64,000 nt of DNA from Brevibacterium moorei (GTDB taxonomy: Bacteria; Actinomycetota; Actinomycetes; Actinomycetales; Brevibacteriaceae), in assembly GCF_024580735.1 (NCBI RefSeq), contig NZ_JANIJX010000012.1, forward strand, positions 1 to 64,000, written 5' to 3'. Below, one piece after another: positions 47,875 to 57,440 of the stretch; positions within the stretch are counted from its first letter, which is position 1; each line of letters begins with the position of its first letter. Both the position numbers and the translations under genes were made by a program. The notes beneath the pieces are model-generated. The model saw only the letters and a program-made list of their open reading frames with translations, was not told the origin of the DNA and did not search any database.

Positions 47875-50406
47875 CTACCCCAACAACCCACTCTTCTCCC
47901 CCGTATACGTCACCATCAGCTCGTCTCGGGCACGCGTTGCAGCCACATACAGCAATGACCGTTCCTGTAGGAGCTTGTCCGCTCGCATTTCCTCCGGGGC
48001 CCCTTCTACGGCCCACGTCGGCGGCATGGAGTCCTTACCCACGTGCATGATCACCACGTTGCGGAACTCCGTGCCCTTGGACCGGTGCATTGTCATCACT
48101 ACCGGCTTGCCCCGTGGCACGCCGTCCTTAGACACCTGGGCCACGGGTATGCCCAGCTCGGCCAGGCGCCGAGTCACCTCATTGACGTCCTTGTTGTTGC
48201 GCACCAGGATCGCGTTCTCCTCGGGTCGGAGGGAATCGTTCCCCTCGCTTTGGGCAAGCCACCTGTCCAGCACTTTGGCAACTGCGGCGAACTCCTCATC
48301 GCGATTCGCAAACCCCACGATGCTCGGTTCGACTCCAGCCCGTAGCGACCTGTAACCGGACTTCGACGTGGTCTTTTCCTCGACGTCCGTGTATGCCCCA
48401 CCAGACAAGATCCGTAGGCCCAGACGCAGAATCGCCTCCGTCGTTCGGTAGTTCAACGACAGCGTTCGAGACCGACCCACGATGTTGATACCGAAGTGCG
48501 ACAGCACGACCTTGGCCCCGTAGATCCTCTGGTGGGCATCTTCTGCAATGAACATGTCATCGCGGCCGCCACGCACCAGCGACCGAAGGAACGTCCAATG
48601 TCCGGGATTGAGGTCCTGTCCTTCATCTACCAGGACATGGTCAGCCCTATAAGCCAGCCGTCGCTCGTCCTCGGACCTGCCGGGCAGGTCGATGTTCGCG
48701 GCGTGCTGTTCTAACACCAGAGCTGCCAGATGGCGGGATTCTTCCCAGCTCACGGTGCCATCGACCTGTTCACGCGTCCGGTAAGCCTCGAACACCTGCC
48801 ACACCGCTGTGCGCTGCTGCCGGCTCATCCGCACACTGCGATTAACCCGGCGCACCTTCTTGTATCCCGCCGCATCCACGATCCGTGCGGGCAGAACCAC
48901 CTGTTCGTATTCCTCTTGTAAGAACTGCGCACTCCGGGCCCGCTCGGGGAGTTCCGCCGTCGCGGCATCCAACACGTCCTGCCAGACTCTGTCGTTTGTT
49001 CGCTTGAGCACTGTGGTACGCGAGCGCCCCAGCAGTGCCGCGCTGGCAGCGGCCAGCACACCGTTCTGGGCCCCATGCAGCACCTGGTACACCAGCTTGT
49101 CCAGACCCGCGACGTGTAACCCCTCATCGCCCAGTCTGTCGGCTCGGCCGACGTGCGGATCCAGGATGGCGACCTGCTCGTCGAGTTGATCTGCCAGGTT
49201 GGCTGTGTAGGTGGTCAGCACGACGCGTGGCCGGGTGCCGGCTGCCTGGTCGGCATCCGTGGCTCCGGCTGCCTTCTGCTTGGCCAATCGGACCGCACGA
49301 TGTACTAGGACGATGGTCTTACCGGTGCCCGCTCCGCCTGTCAGCCGGAACGGCCCGTTGTATCCGCTCTGGGCGTACCGTCGTTGTTCCGGGTGCAGGA
49401 ACACGCGCCAGGCTGCGAAATCGCCGTCTTCGACGACGGCTTTGAGCTCCTCCTCCCCCTTGATTGCGGCGAAGCTCAGCTGGGCGGCCGGAGTCCGCAG
49501 ACCCGCTGCCAGGGCATCGTCCTCGGACACACTTCCACCGACGGCCGAGGCCACAGCGGCTCCCCCGGTTTCCTCACCACGGGCAGGTTCCGGCCGGGTC
49601 TCTGTTCCGGGCTGTCCAGCGACATTGGCCTCAGCCACCACGGGTGTGCCCACATGTTCGGGCTCGGCGCCTTTGAGTTTGTCTTGCAGTTCGGCAAGGG
49701 TCGTGCCCGATGCCAGGTCCAGCAATGCGTCTACCTGCCATTCGGGGATCTCGGGGATCCGTTCGAATGCGGTGAGCAGCTCGTCCACGCTTGTGCAGCC
49801 CCGGGCGATTCCAACTGCTCGGGGACTGATTCCCAACACCCCGGTGAGCTGGGTGTCGTCCACCCGCCCCAGGGTTTCCGCCAGTGGTTTGTCACCGAAG
49901 ACCGGGTCCGCGGGAGTCGCCGGCTTGGTTGCACCGCTGTCGGAACCGCTACTGTCCAGGCCTACCAGCTTGGCTGCCTGGTCGTATGCCTCCTGTTGTT
50001 TGGCCCAGTCACTGTCCTGCCAGGCACCAGCCGCGCCCGGTCCACCGGACGCACCGGCTCCGGGACCCGCGGCGGACTCCACGTATTCGACCTCGGTTAC
50101 ACCGTTGACCGGGTTAACCGTCAACTTGACCTTGCGAGCGATGTCGATAACGTCGTCATGGGGATAGACCCCATAGACCACCCAGATGGTTCCCTGTTGG
50201 CTGTCGATGCGAAACAAGGCCGCCCGATAGAAGTCATCCACCCGACCGGTCCGGAAGCGTTTGTCCGCCGAATTGTTGATCGGTTCGACATGCAATCCGG
50301 GAACCGAATCGTCATCATCGAGCTTCATGAGGAAGTCCATCATCTTGGACTTCACCGATTTCTCCAGCTTGAGCTTACGGTAGTTGCTGCTCATCGTGAG
50401 ACTCAT
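47875..50406 (-). CDS. UvrD/Rep-type helicase with N-terminal RelE-like domain
   Basis: 843 aa. Residues 1-105 have the pattern of the RelE/ParE fold (LHVEPI, FRTGRVDDFYRAALFRID, IWVVYGVYPHDDVIDIA). A Gly/Ala/Pro linker and a helix-hairpin-helix-like segment (LGRVDDTQLTGVLGISPRAVGIARG, about 179-203, read as two parts) lead to an SF1 helicase. Walker A GGAGTGKT is at 357-364; the DEGQD Walker B, LNYRTTEAILRL and VAATRARDEL (motif VI) follow. This RelE-UvrD combination recurs in defence islands, where the RelE-like part may bind RNA or the ribosome. The ATG overlaps the upstream stop (ATGA), so it is coupled to the 2311-aa helicase. An ATG four codons later is an alternative start. Confidence 0.88.
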   Translation of the reverse strand: MSLTMSSNYRKLKLEKSVKSKMMDFLMKLDDDDSVPGLHVEPINNSADKRFRTGRVDDFYRAALFRIDSQQGTIWVVYGVYPHDDVIDIARKVKLTVNPVNGVTEVEYVESAAGPGAGASGGPGAAGAWQDSDWAKQQEAYDQAAKLVGLDSSGSDSGATKPATPADPVFGDKPLAETLGRVDDTQLTGVLGISPRAVGIARGCTSVDELLTAFERIPEIPEWQVDALLDLASGTTLAELQDKLKGAEPEHVGTPVVAEANVAGQPGTETRPEPARGEETGGAAVASAVGGSVSEDDALAAGLRTPAAQLSFAAIKGEEELKAVVEDGDFAAWRVFLHPEQRRYAQSGYNGPFRLTGGAGTGKTIVLVHRAVRLAKQKAAGATDADQAAGTRPRVVLTTYTANLADQLDEQVAILDPHVGRADRLGDEGLHVAGLDKLVYQVLHGAQNGVLAAASAALLGRSRTTVLKRTNDRVWQDVLDAATAELPERARSAQFLQEEYEQVVLPARIVDAAGYKKVRRVNRSVRMSRQQRTAVWQVFEAYRTREQVDGTVSWEESRHLAALVLEQHAANIDLPGRSEDERRLAYRADHVLVDEGQDLNPGHWTFLRSLVRGGRDDMFIAEDAHQRIYGAKVVLSHFGINIVGRSRTLSLNYRTTEAILRLGLRILSGGAYTDVEEKTTSKSGYRSLRAGVEPSIVGFANRDEEFAAVAKVLDRWLAQSEGNDSLRPEENAILVRNNKDVNEVTRRLAELGIPVAQVSKDGVPRGKPVVMTMHRSKGTEFRNVVIMHVGKDSMPPTWAVEGAPEEMRADKLLQERSLLYVAATRARDELMVTYTGEKSGLLG

Positions 50407-53400
50407 GCTGTTCCTCCTGCGGCGGTGCCCATCAACGCTTCTTTCACCTTATCGGCTTGGGCGGACACAACTGTCCACCCTTCCGCCTGCAGGTCTTCAG
50501 CGTCACCGTCTTCCGGGTCCAGCAGCACCACGATGTTGGCCTGCGGCCAGCTCAAGTCCATGGGCACACCATTCTCCGATTCCTCGCCCACGTCCGGTAC
50601 GGCGGTCACACCCGCGGCGTGCAGCTGCAGCACGAACTCCTTTTCCGCGGGTTCCAGTTCTCCGGATTCCAGCAGGGTCTTCCAATCGCCAGAAAGCTGT
50701 GCAGTGTCGACTTCAACCCCGATATCAGCCTGGGGCTCCACGAAGTCCAGACCTCCAACACTCTCCGAAGCCACATCACCGATCGTGACGGGCAATTCGG
50801 CCAGCAGCTGTTGGACCGAGGCCACGGTCGTGTGGTGCGGCACCTGGCGGTAGCTGCACAGGTTCGAAAGGTACAGCCATTCGGCCCATGCCGTGGCGAA
50901 CTGTGGGTCGTCCAGGGCCGAGTCACGGTCATCCAAGACCACTGCAACGTCGATCCCCGCGCCGTTGACAATTTCCACCAGGACAGTGAGCGGACCGCGC
51001 GTGCACAGTACCCCGCCTCGAACCGGATTCCCGTTCGCATCCACCGGAGCCGTCATGGGATCCAACGCCGAGGTCCCCGTTACCTGTCCCAGAACAACCT
51101 GGGCCAGATCCGCTTGCCCAGCCGGCCCTGCCGATTTGGGCGGCAAGACAACAGGGCGCGCTCCCAACACCGGGTTGTTGAAGTTGAAGAAGAACATCGG
51201 CATTCCGTTGGCCGCATAGCGCAGAGCCTGTGGGACTTCTTGGGCGTCGCGGCTGGCAGACTGCACCAGGTTGACCAGCAGGTCGATCGGATTGTGCAGA
51301 TAGGACTCGGATTGTCCAGTCCATCCGTATCGTGCCTGGTTGAGGATGCGTGCAACGATCTGCTGATCAAACCAGACGGGCAAACCACCAGTTTCCAGAC
51401 CTCCGAGCGCCGCTCCAGAACTGCTGCTGGCTCCCATGCCGGCCTGAGCCGCCAGTTCTTCCTCCGCCTGGCGCACCTCTGCCGCGGTCAGGGATACGAC
51501 CGCATATCCTTTGGCCCGCAGGCTCTGTCGCTTCCGTGCGTCGTCGGCCACGTTGTTGTGCGCGTGGGACGCGTGGTAGGCGAAGCCGTCGGTGAAGATT
51601 GCCACCGGCGGAATGCTGGGCAGCTGGCTGCGCAGCACGAAGTCGGGCCTGACCTGCCCGTCCACGGTCTCTTGTTCGCGCAGGCTCCAGCGGATGCCGG
51701 AGCCAGGCTGTTGGATCGTCCACTCGACACCGGTAGGGCCGGGGCGTTCCTGCACGTCCAGGCCGGCCAGGTCGAAGCGGGTGCGCAGAACTTTCCGGAA
51801 GCTCTTCTCCAGGTAGGAGTCCGGGTCCGCCGGCTTTGGCGCTTCAGTCGTAACGGACCACAGCAGCGGGTTCTCATCAGAATCTGCTCCGGGGGCTCCG
51901 GTACCGGGCTGACCTGATCCGGGCTGGGCCGCATCTACGGCGTCCAAATCCACGCCCCGTCCTGCCTTCAGGATTTTCGTCAGCAGGGATTCTGCGGACG
52001 CCCGGCTGACCTTTCCTGTATCGCCATAGGTCGCATACGGCAACAGACAGTCGCCGCAGGCCCACATCCCCTCGTTCTGACAGTGACAGGACCGCACGAC
52101 CCGCCGCGCTTCGTCCAGGATGCCCCAAACGGTCTCCGGCCGGCTCAAGTCCGCCAGGTAGCCGGTACCGCCTGGCACGGTGTCGTGCAGCAGCAGGGCA
52201 TCGGCCACACCAGTGGCCGTGCCCCCGGACTGGATGGGTTCTCGTGCCAACATCACGTCGATGTGGTCGGGGTCCCCACCCAGGTGTTTCGACAGGCCCA
52301 AGCGGATGGCCGCGACCAGGCTGGGTAGGGCCGCTTGGTCGCCCACCAGCAGTTCCTCCGGCAGGCGCACCAACGATCCCTGCGTGCGCAGCCGATGGGT
52401 GAGCACGACCTGCACATTGTGCTCCTCATATGCTTTGCGGTGCTTGCACCACGGACGGTGGTCCAAGGAGCTGTTCCCGTTGGTCTGGCTGTCCTGTTTA
52501 CCGCAGCTCTCACAGATAACGAACCCAGGGCTTTTGAGGGCCTGACCGCCGGTGAGCACTTCGCGTCCGGACATACGGGGACCGAAGTTCACACTGGTGA
52601 TGGTGACGTTCTTCAGATAGGCCACCCCGAAGTTGTAACCGTCCACGTACCAGCGTTCGGCCACCTGGTCCAGGTCCACATCGGCCAGGGACTGCACGGT
52701 GAAGGACCGTTGTCTGCGCTCATCGTCGCTATCGGTGATGGAGGCCTCATCACGGTTGACCATGGCGGACACCCGCCGCAGGCGCACCGCCGCCAGATGC
52801 TGGCCGACATCGGCGATCGATTTGTCCTGGCAGCGCGGACACACGGCCGGGGCGGTGTCGTCGCCGCGCAGTTCCACGGTGTATCCGCATTGGCCGCAGA
52901 GGGCCAGGGTGTACTGATCCTGGTTGTCTGGTCCCCGGTCCAGCGCATCGATTCTGATCTGCATACCGCGGCCGTAGAACGTGGAGCCCAGGGCGAAATC
53001 GCGCAACGCCAGTCGGGCACCGCGATTGAAGCTCACCTGTTGGTTCCGGTATTCCTGCATTTCCTGATCGCGCCAGCGCGTGTCCACACTGAGTTCTGCG
53101 GTGTCGTCCAACAGCGTGTAGTTGGGCAGTAGCTGTGCAGATTCCAGCGCGGATATCCAGTATTCGTCGCGTGCGTCCGCCAACGCCCGGGTGGTCGCCC
53201 CATGCGCGGCTTTCGCCTCCTGCAGTTCGCGGCGCGCCTCGTCCGAGGCCTTCTCCGGGTCCTTGCCCACCGCCACCAGAAGATCCGGCAGGGCCTGGTC
53301 GATTGCGGCAAGCCGGTGCTGCAGGGACTCCAGCTGCCGATTGAAAGCACCGTGCGCCTCCCACACCATCTGCTGCAGCCCACTCTGTCCATCGGCCGCA

Positions 53401-56400
53401 CCATCATGTGTGGGTACTGCCCAGGCCCGCAGCTCGTCGCCGGCCAAGTGCAGGCTATCGCCGAAAGTACCCAGGAATTCGTTCAGAAGTTCCCGACTGT
53501 GGGCATCGTTCAGTTCCAACACTCGGTTGAGGAATGCGGACTGGCCGGGGTCCCCGGTGAACACGCCGCTGGCATTGCGCGGCCACGGTGTGTCTGCCGT
53601 CTGGGTGTCAGCCAGCTTGTCGATAAGGAACGCGATGTACTGGCGCTTGATCATCTCCACCGCGTCCAGGTAGGTGGCCGGAGGCCTGACCGCGCCGTTG
53701 ATCATGGTCAGTGGGTTCTTCACCACGGGCAAGTCTTTGCCGCGGCCTTCAACGAACGCCAGGCTGAGAGCATTACCTGTCAAGCGTCCCGCGCGTCCCA
53801 CTCGTTGAACGTAGCTGGCCATGGTCTTGGGCAGGGAAGCAAGCATGATGGCGGATAGGTCGCCGATGTCGATGCCCATTTCCAGAGTGGGTGTCGCCAC
53901 TAGGACATTCGGGGCCGAAGGATTGCCCTGGTCATTCTTGAACCCATCCTCATAGGCTTTCCGAACCCGGGACTCCAAAATACTCGAATGCTCCCGAGCA
54001 ACAATCCGGTGCATTTCCGAACTGGTGTAGAGCTTGCGATAGAAGTTCGGTTCGATGGTCCCGCGTGCCAGAGTGCCGGTACATCCGGACAACAGGCAGG
54101 GGGTTCCCTCCAGCTGATCCAGTGCATCGCTGGCCAGTGGGAATTCCGCCTGGCACAGCCCACACACCAACTGTGGGGTTGGGCCCTCGTCACCTATGCT
54201 GCCGGCGGCAGCTGCATCGTAGGACTTTTCCAGATTCACATTGGTCGCGTCCAAACCATAGACCTTGGCGGTGGAATCGTTCTTCGTGGGGAATTCGCGG
54301 ATCAGGTCGCGCTGCGCCATTTTCTGCAGCAGCAGTTTGACCGCTCCTGCCGACTGTTGACGGCCCAGGCCGAAGAGTCTGCGGGTGTAGTCGGCATACC
54401 AGCCCTGCGGGGATTCGACCGGATCGAAGAGTGATTCGGACTTGCCGCGCTTACGGCGCTGTGCGGAGCCGGTGATCGCGAAGGCTGGGCCGTTGCGGGT
54501 GCCAGGAAATGCGGGCATGCCCTGGTCGCGCTTGCGCTTGCCCCAGATCCAAATCCGGAAGCCGCCGTCGGCGATGTATGCGTCCAGCCAGGGGTGGTAG
54601 ATCGCGCCCTGAGTGCGCAGGCGTTCGGCCACGCCGCGTACCCAAGCGGTCTGTAGTCGGCTGGGGTGAGCGTCATCGGGACCGTTCAGCGCCAGTTCGC
54701 CATATTTCTCCCCGGATTCGGCCAGAACCCCGCTAGCCAATTCCTGCAGTTCGTCCGGATTTGGCAGTAGGACTTCTGCGGCAATGGTCCCCGTCCTGCT
54801 CAGGGTGCGACCGTAGCGGGAGTCGAGGCCGAATTCCAAGGCGGTGTCGAAGGCCAGACGCTTGGCAACCTTCTTGCGAGCATCGGCATTGCGTTTCCCC
54901 GGCTGTTCCCACCAGGCCTGCACGTCGGAGAAACGATCCGTCTTGGAGAATTCCGGAGGCAACACGCGGTAACGGCGTTCTGGGTCGTCCCCGGCCTGGG
55001 TGAGAATGCGGTCGGCCACCAGGTCCAGGCTGCCGCCATCGCCTACAGCATGTGCGATGATATTACGCCTGGTCAACACGTGGGAACGGGACTCGACGAA
55101 GCCCGCACGGTGGGCGGCGTCCTGCACGGAGTCGGTGAAGACCAGGGACTTCTTCTCTGCCGGGGTCAGTGTCTGGTCACCGAACAGGGTGGACAGAGTC
55201 ACTGACAATAGGGTGGCGACGGCGGCACCCAGGAAGCGGATGGAGTCGCGTTCGCCGCAGGCCGGGCAGTAATCATCCACGGATTTCTGGTCGGAGTCGG
55301 TGCTGGCGCGACCTCCTTCCCAGACCAGCACAGGTTCGATCTTGCCTGCTTCCAGGTCCTTCTTCACCTGTTCCGTGACGGAAGCCCCGAACACCCCTGC
55401 GGCATCGATCAGTTCGCGATCGACCACGTGGAAGCCAGCCAGGTTGGCATGCAGAGAGTCTTCGTCACCGGCGGATTGCAGATAGCGGTCTGCCTCAGTA
55501 CCGGCGGCGATGAGTGCACGGAAATGTGGGTTCTTATTAGCCTTTTCGCGGCGGATGTCTTTGTCCTGGGTCTGAGCTACCAGCCCTTGGCCCACGGGGC
55601 CGGCAGTAACGCCCCAACCGGAACGGCCGCAGTTGCGACAGTAGATGGCTGGAAAATGCGACCAGGATTCCAGTTGTTCATTCCCGTCTGCAGACTGGGC
55701 GGCCAGGCCATCCAAGCTGTCCACCACTGCTTGACCATCATCGGTCCAGCTGAACTCATTGCCCATGCCGCCGGCGCTGCGGTCGATCCGGCTGACTGCC
55801 CGGATCCACATATGTACGTCCACGGTAGGTGCGGCCAGGCCTTGACCTGCACGGATCACGCTGAGGGCTGCCACCAGGTGGCCCAGATAAGCAGACGCGG
55901 TGGCCACCGTGCGTTCAGGGCTCTTTCCCGTATCCCGAGCGCCCAGTAGTTCACGAGCCAAGTCGTCCTGGGACCTGGCCTGGTATGTAGCCGCGAGTAG
56001 GTCTTTGATGAACGGATGCTGTTTGATCAGTGCCAGCTGTGTGGACGTGTCGGCGCCGATAGTGTCAGCAATGATCTGCCACTTGGCGTGGAGTTCGCGG
56101 ACCGCAGGGCTCTGTTGACCGTCGTCAGTGCGCAGCCTGGTACCCGCGGGCAAGGGAAAGTCAATGGAGTAAACAGTGGCCAGTGCTCGCAGAGCAAGGG
56201 ATTCCGGCGTCAGGCCGGTTACCTCACCGGAATCCAGCCATGTTTTCGCGGCCCGCAGGTCGAAGGCGTTCTGATCGCCAAGGTCGATAGGCTGCAGTCT
56301 GCTTTGTTCAACCGTGAGCTCTGCACCCGGTAGGTCAGACCATTCATCCACGCTATAGCGGGATTCGGTAACGACCGTATCGGATGGGAAGGGTTCGCCA

Positions 56401-57338
56401 AAGACCCTCTCCGCGAAGCGCAAGAGCTGGTTGGGTCCGGATTCGCTGTTGTCGCCTAGCGTGGCACTGGTGGCAACGGGAGTGATCCGTCCCAGAGGAC
56501 GGACCCGGTCGGCATCAGTGATGTTGGGATGTTCATCCGGCCAGTGCGATTTCACTTTCACACCAAGCCGCCGTAACAGCATCGCCACATCGGTTCCTTG
56601 GGCACCGTCATAGGTGTGGAATTCGTCCAGGACCAGGTATTGCAAGCTCAAAGCGCTGAGTTGCCAGAGTTTTTGGTCCTGTGGGCGCAGCAGCAGTTGA
56701 TCCAACATCTTGTAGTTGGTCAGCAGGATGTCTGGCGGATTCTCCCTGATGGCCTCCCGGTCGTTGATCAGGCCCTCTAGGGCGACCATTGACCGAGTCG
56801 TGTCGCCTGCGTCCCCCGTGTAGATCGCAGCTCGTATGCCCGACAGTTGCGCATTACCGGTAATGAGTTTCGCCAGGCGTTGAGCTTGGTCTGTAGCCAG
56901 GGCATTCATCGGGTAGAGAATCAAGGCACTCACACCCGACCCACCGCGGCGCTTATGCCGGACCACATGGTCCAAGATCGGATAGAGGAAGGCCTCCGTT
57001 TTACCCGAGCCCGTGCCGGTTGTGACCAAAGTAGGTTGGGGCCGCTCCCCCACAGCCTGACCAGCCGATGACAGCCTGGAAAACGCGCGGGCCTGGTGAC
57101 CATATGGGGTGAACCCTGCAGGCAACACATCTAGGACCGAGGCACCAGCCTCATCCGGCTTAAACGGCATCCGCGTACGCACATATGGTCCCCGGAAGAT
57201 CCCATCGTCGGGATCGGCCAGGAAGGCGTCAAAGGCTTCACGGACGTCTCTGTCAGCCAGGGCGAAGCTAGTCTGCAAGTACTCAGACAGCGCATCACGG
57301 GTGCGTGCAGCCTGGGATGTGGGAAGGAGTTGGGACAT
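50403..57338 (-). CDS. 2311-aa DExH helicase fused to DUF1998 and a nuclease-like domain
   Basis: Order: SF2 helicase with Walker A TTGTGSGKT (106-114), DEFH box (238-241), SATLGD (291-296), a long insertion with two CxxC zinc-like clusters (CRNCG, CPACG), helicase C with QRVGRAGR (about 1176); more zinc clusters (CGQCGYT, CPRC); DUF1998 with DTVPGGTGYLADLS and the CHC/CGDC cluster (about 1720-1760). A segment near 1810-1950 then resembles a PD-(D/E)xK/VSR nuclease (RPDFVLRS, VAIFTDGFAYH, DDARKRQSLRAKGY). The C-terminal 350 residues are unassigned. It combines what DISARM encodes as DrmA (helicase) and DrmB (DUF1998) in one polypeptide, with an added nuclease. In-frame TAG lies 4 codons upstream of the ATG; no ribosome site is visible. 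Confidence 0.88.
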   Translation of the reverse strand: MSQLLPTSQAARTRDALSEYLQTSFALADRDVREAFDAFLADPDDGIFRGPYVRTRMPFKPDEAGASVLDVLPAGFTPYGHQARAFSRLSSAGQAVGERPQPTLVTTGTGSGKTEAFLYPILDHVVRHKRRGGSGVSALILYPMNALATDQAQRLAKLITGNAQLSGIRAAIYTGDAGDTTRSMVALEGLINDREAIRENPPDILLTNYKMLDQLLLRPQDQKLWQLSALSLQYLVLDEFHTYDGAQGTDVAMLLRRLGVKVKSHWPDEHPNITDADRVRPLGRITPVATSATLGDNSESGPNQLLRFAERVFGEPFPSDTVVTESRYSVDEWSDLPGAELTVEQSRLQPIDLGDQNAFDLRAAKTWLDSGEVTGLTPESLALRALATVYSIDFPLPAGTRLRTDDGQQSPAVRELHAKWQIIADTIGADTSTQLALIKQHPFIKDLLAATYQARSQDDLARELLGARDTGKSPERTVATASAYLGHLVAALSVIRAGQGLAAPTVDVHMWIRAVSRIDRSAGGMGNEFSWTDDGQAVVDSLDGLAAQSADGNEQLESWSHFPAIYCRNCGRSGWGVTAGPVGQGLVAQTQDKDIRREKANKNPHFRALIAAGTEADRYLQSAGDEDSLHANLAGFHVVDRELIDAAGVFGASVTEQVKKDLEAGKIEPVLVWEGGRASTDSDQKSVDDYCPACGERDSIRFLGAAVATLLSVTLSTLFGDQTLTPAEKKSLVFTDSVQDAAHRAGFVESRSHVLTRRNIIAHAVGDGGSLDLVADRILTQAGDDPERRYRVLPPEFSKTDRFSDVQAWWEQPGKRNADARKKVAKRLAFDTALEFGLDSRYGRTLSRTGTIAAEVLLPNPDELQELASGVLAESGEKYGELALNGPDDAHPSRLQTAWVRGVAERLRTQGAIYHPWLDAYIADGGFRIWIWGKRKRDQGMPAFPGTRNGPAFAITGSAQRRKRGKSESLFDPVESPQGWYADYTRRLFGLGRQQSAGAVKLLLQKMAQRDLIREFPTKNDSTAKVYGLDATNVNLEKSYDAAAAGSIGDEGPTPQLVCGLCQAEFPLASDALDQLEGTPCLLSGCTGTLARGTIEPNFYRKLYTSSEMHRIVAREHSSILESRVRKAYEDGFKNDQGNPSAPNVLVATPTLEMGIDIGDLSAIMLASLPKTMASYVQRVGRAGRLTGNALSLAFVEGRGKDLPVVKNPLTMINGAVRPPATYLDAVEMIKRQYIAFLIDKLADTQTADTPWPRNASGVFTGDPGQSAFLNRVLELNDAHSRELLNEFLGTFGDSLHLAGDELRAWAVPTHDGAADGQSGLQQMVWEAHGAFNRQLESLQHRLAAIDQALPDLLVAVGKDPEKASDEARRELQEAKAAHGATTRALADARDEYWISALESAQLLPNYTLLDDTAELSVDTRWRDQEMQEYRNQQVSFNRGARLALRDFALGSTFYGRGMQIRIDALDRGPDNQDQYTLALCGQCGYTVELRGDDTAPAVCPRCQDKSIADVGQHLAAVRLRRVSAMVNRDEASITDSDDERRQRSFTVQSLADVDLDQVAERWYVDGYNFGVAYLKNVTITSVNFGPRMSGREVLTGGQALKSPGFVICESCGKQDSQTNGNSSLDHRPWCKHRKAYEEHNVQVVLTHRLRTQGSLVRLPEELLVGDQAALPSLVAAIRLGLSKHLGGDPDHIDVMLAREPIQSGGTATGVADALLLHDTVPGGTGYLADLSRPETVWGILDEARRVVRSCHCQNEGMWACGDCLLPYATYGDTGKVSRASAESLLTKILKAGRGVDLDAVDAAQPGSGQPGTGAPGADSDENPLLWSVTTEAPKPADPDSYLEKSFRKVLRTRFDLAGLDVQERPGPTGVEWTIQQPGSGIRWSLREQETVDGQVRPDFVLRSQLPSIPPVAIFTDGFAYHASHAHNNVADDARKRQSLRAKGYAVVSLTAAEVRQAEEELAAQAGMGASSSSGAALGGLETGGLPVWFDQQIVARILNQARYGWTGQSESYLHNPIDLLVNLVQSASRDAQEVPQALRYAANGMPMFFFNFNNPVLGARPVVLPPKSAGPAGQADLAQVVLGQVTGTSALDPMTAPVDANGNPVRGGVLCTRGPLTVLVEIVNGAGIDVAVVLDDRDSALDDPQFATAWAEWLYLSNLCSYRQVPHHTTVASVQQLLAELPVTIGDVASESVGGLDFVEPQADIGVEVDTAQLSGDWKTLLESGELEPAEKEFVLQLHAAGVTAVPDVGEESENGVPMDLSWPQANIVVLLDPEDGDAEDLQAEGWTVVSAQADKVKEALMGTAAGGTA

Positions 57339-57440
57339 GAGTACAGACTATCGGGTTTTCGCCTCCGCGAATCCGCTCAGGGTTCCATAGAAAACACCTC
57401 CTCCACTGAAACCTCCGAATCGCAGACGAGGCCAGAACCA

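Noticed and set aside
41315..57338. Many 60-180-codon frames on the plus strand within the helicase genes
   Set aside because: No ribosome sites, no recognisable domains, and fully covered by conserved minus-strand proteins.
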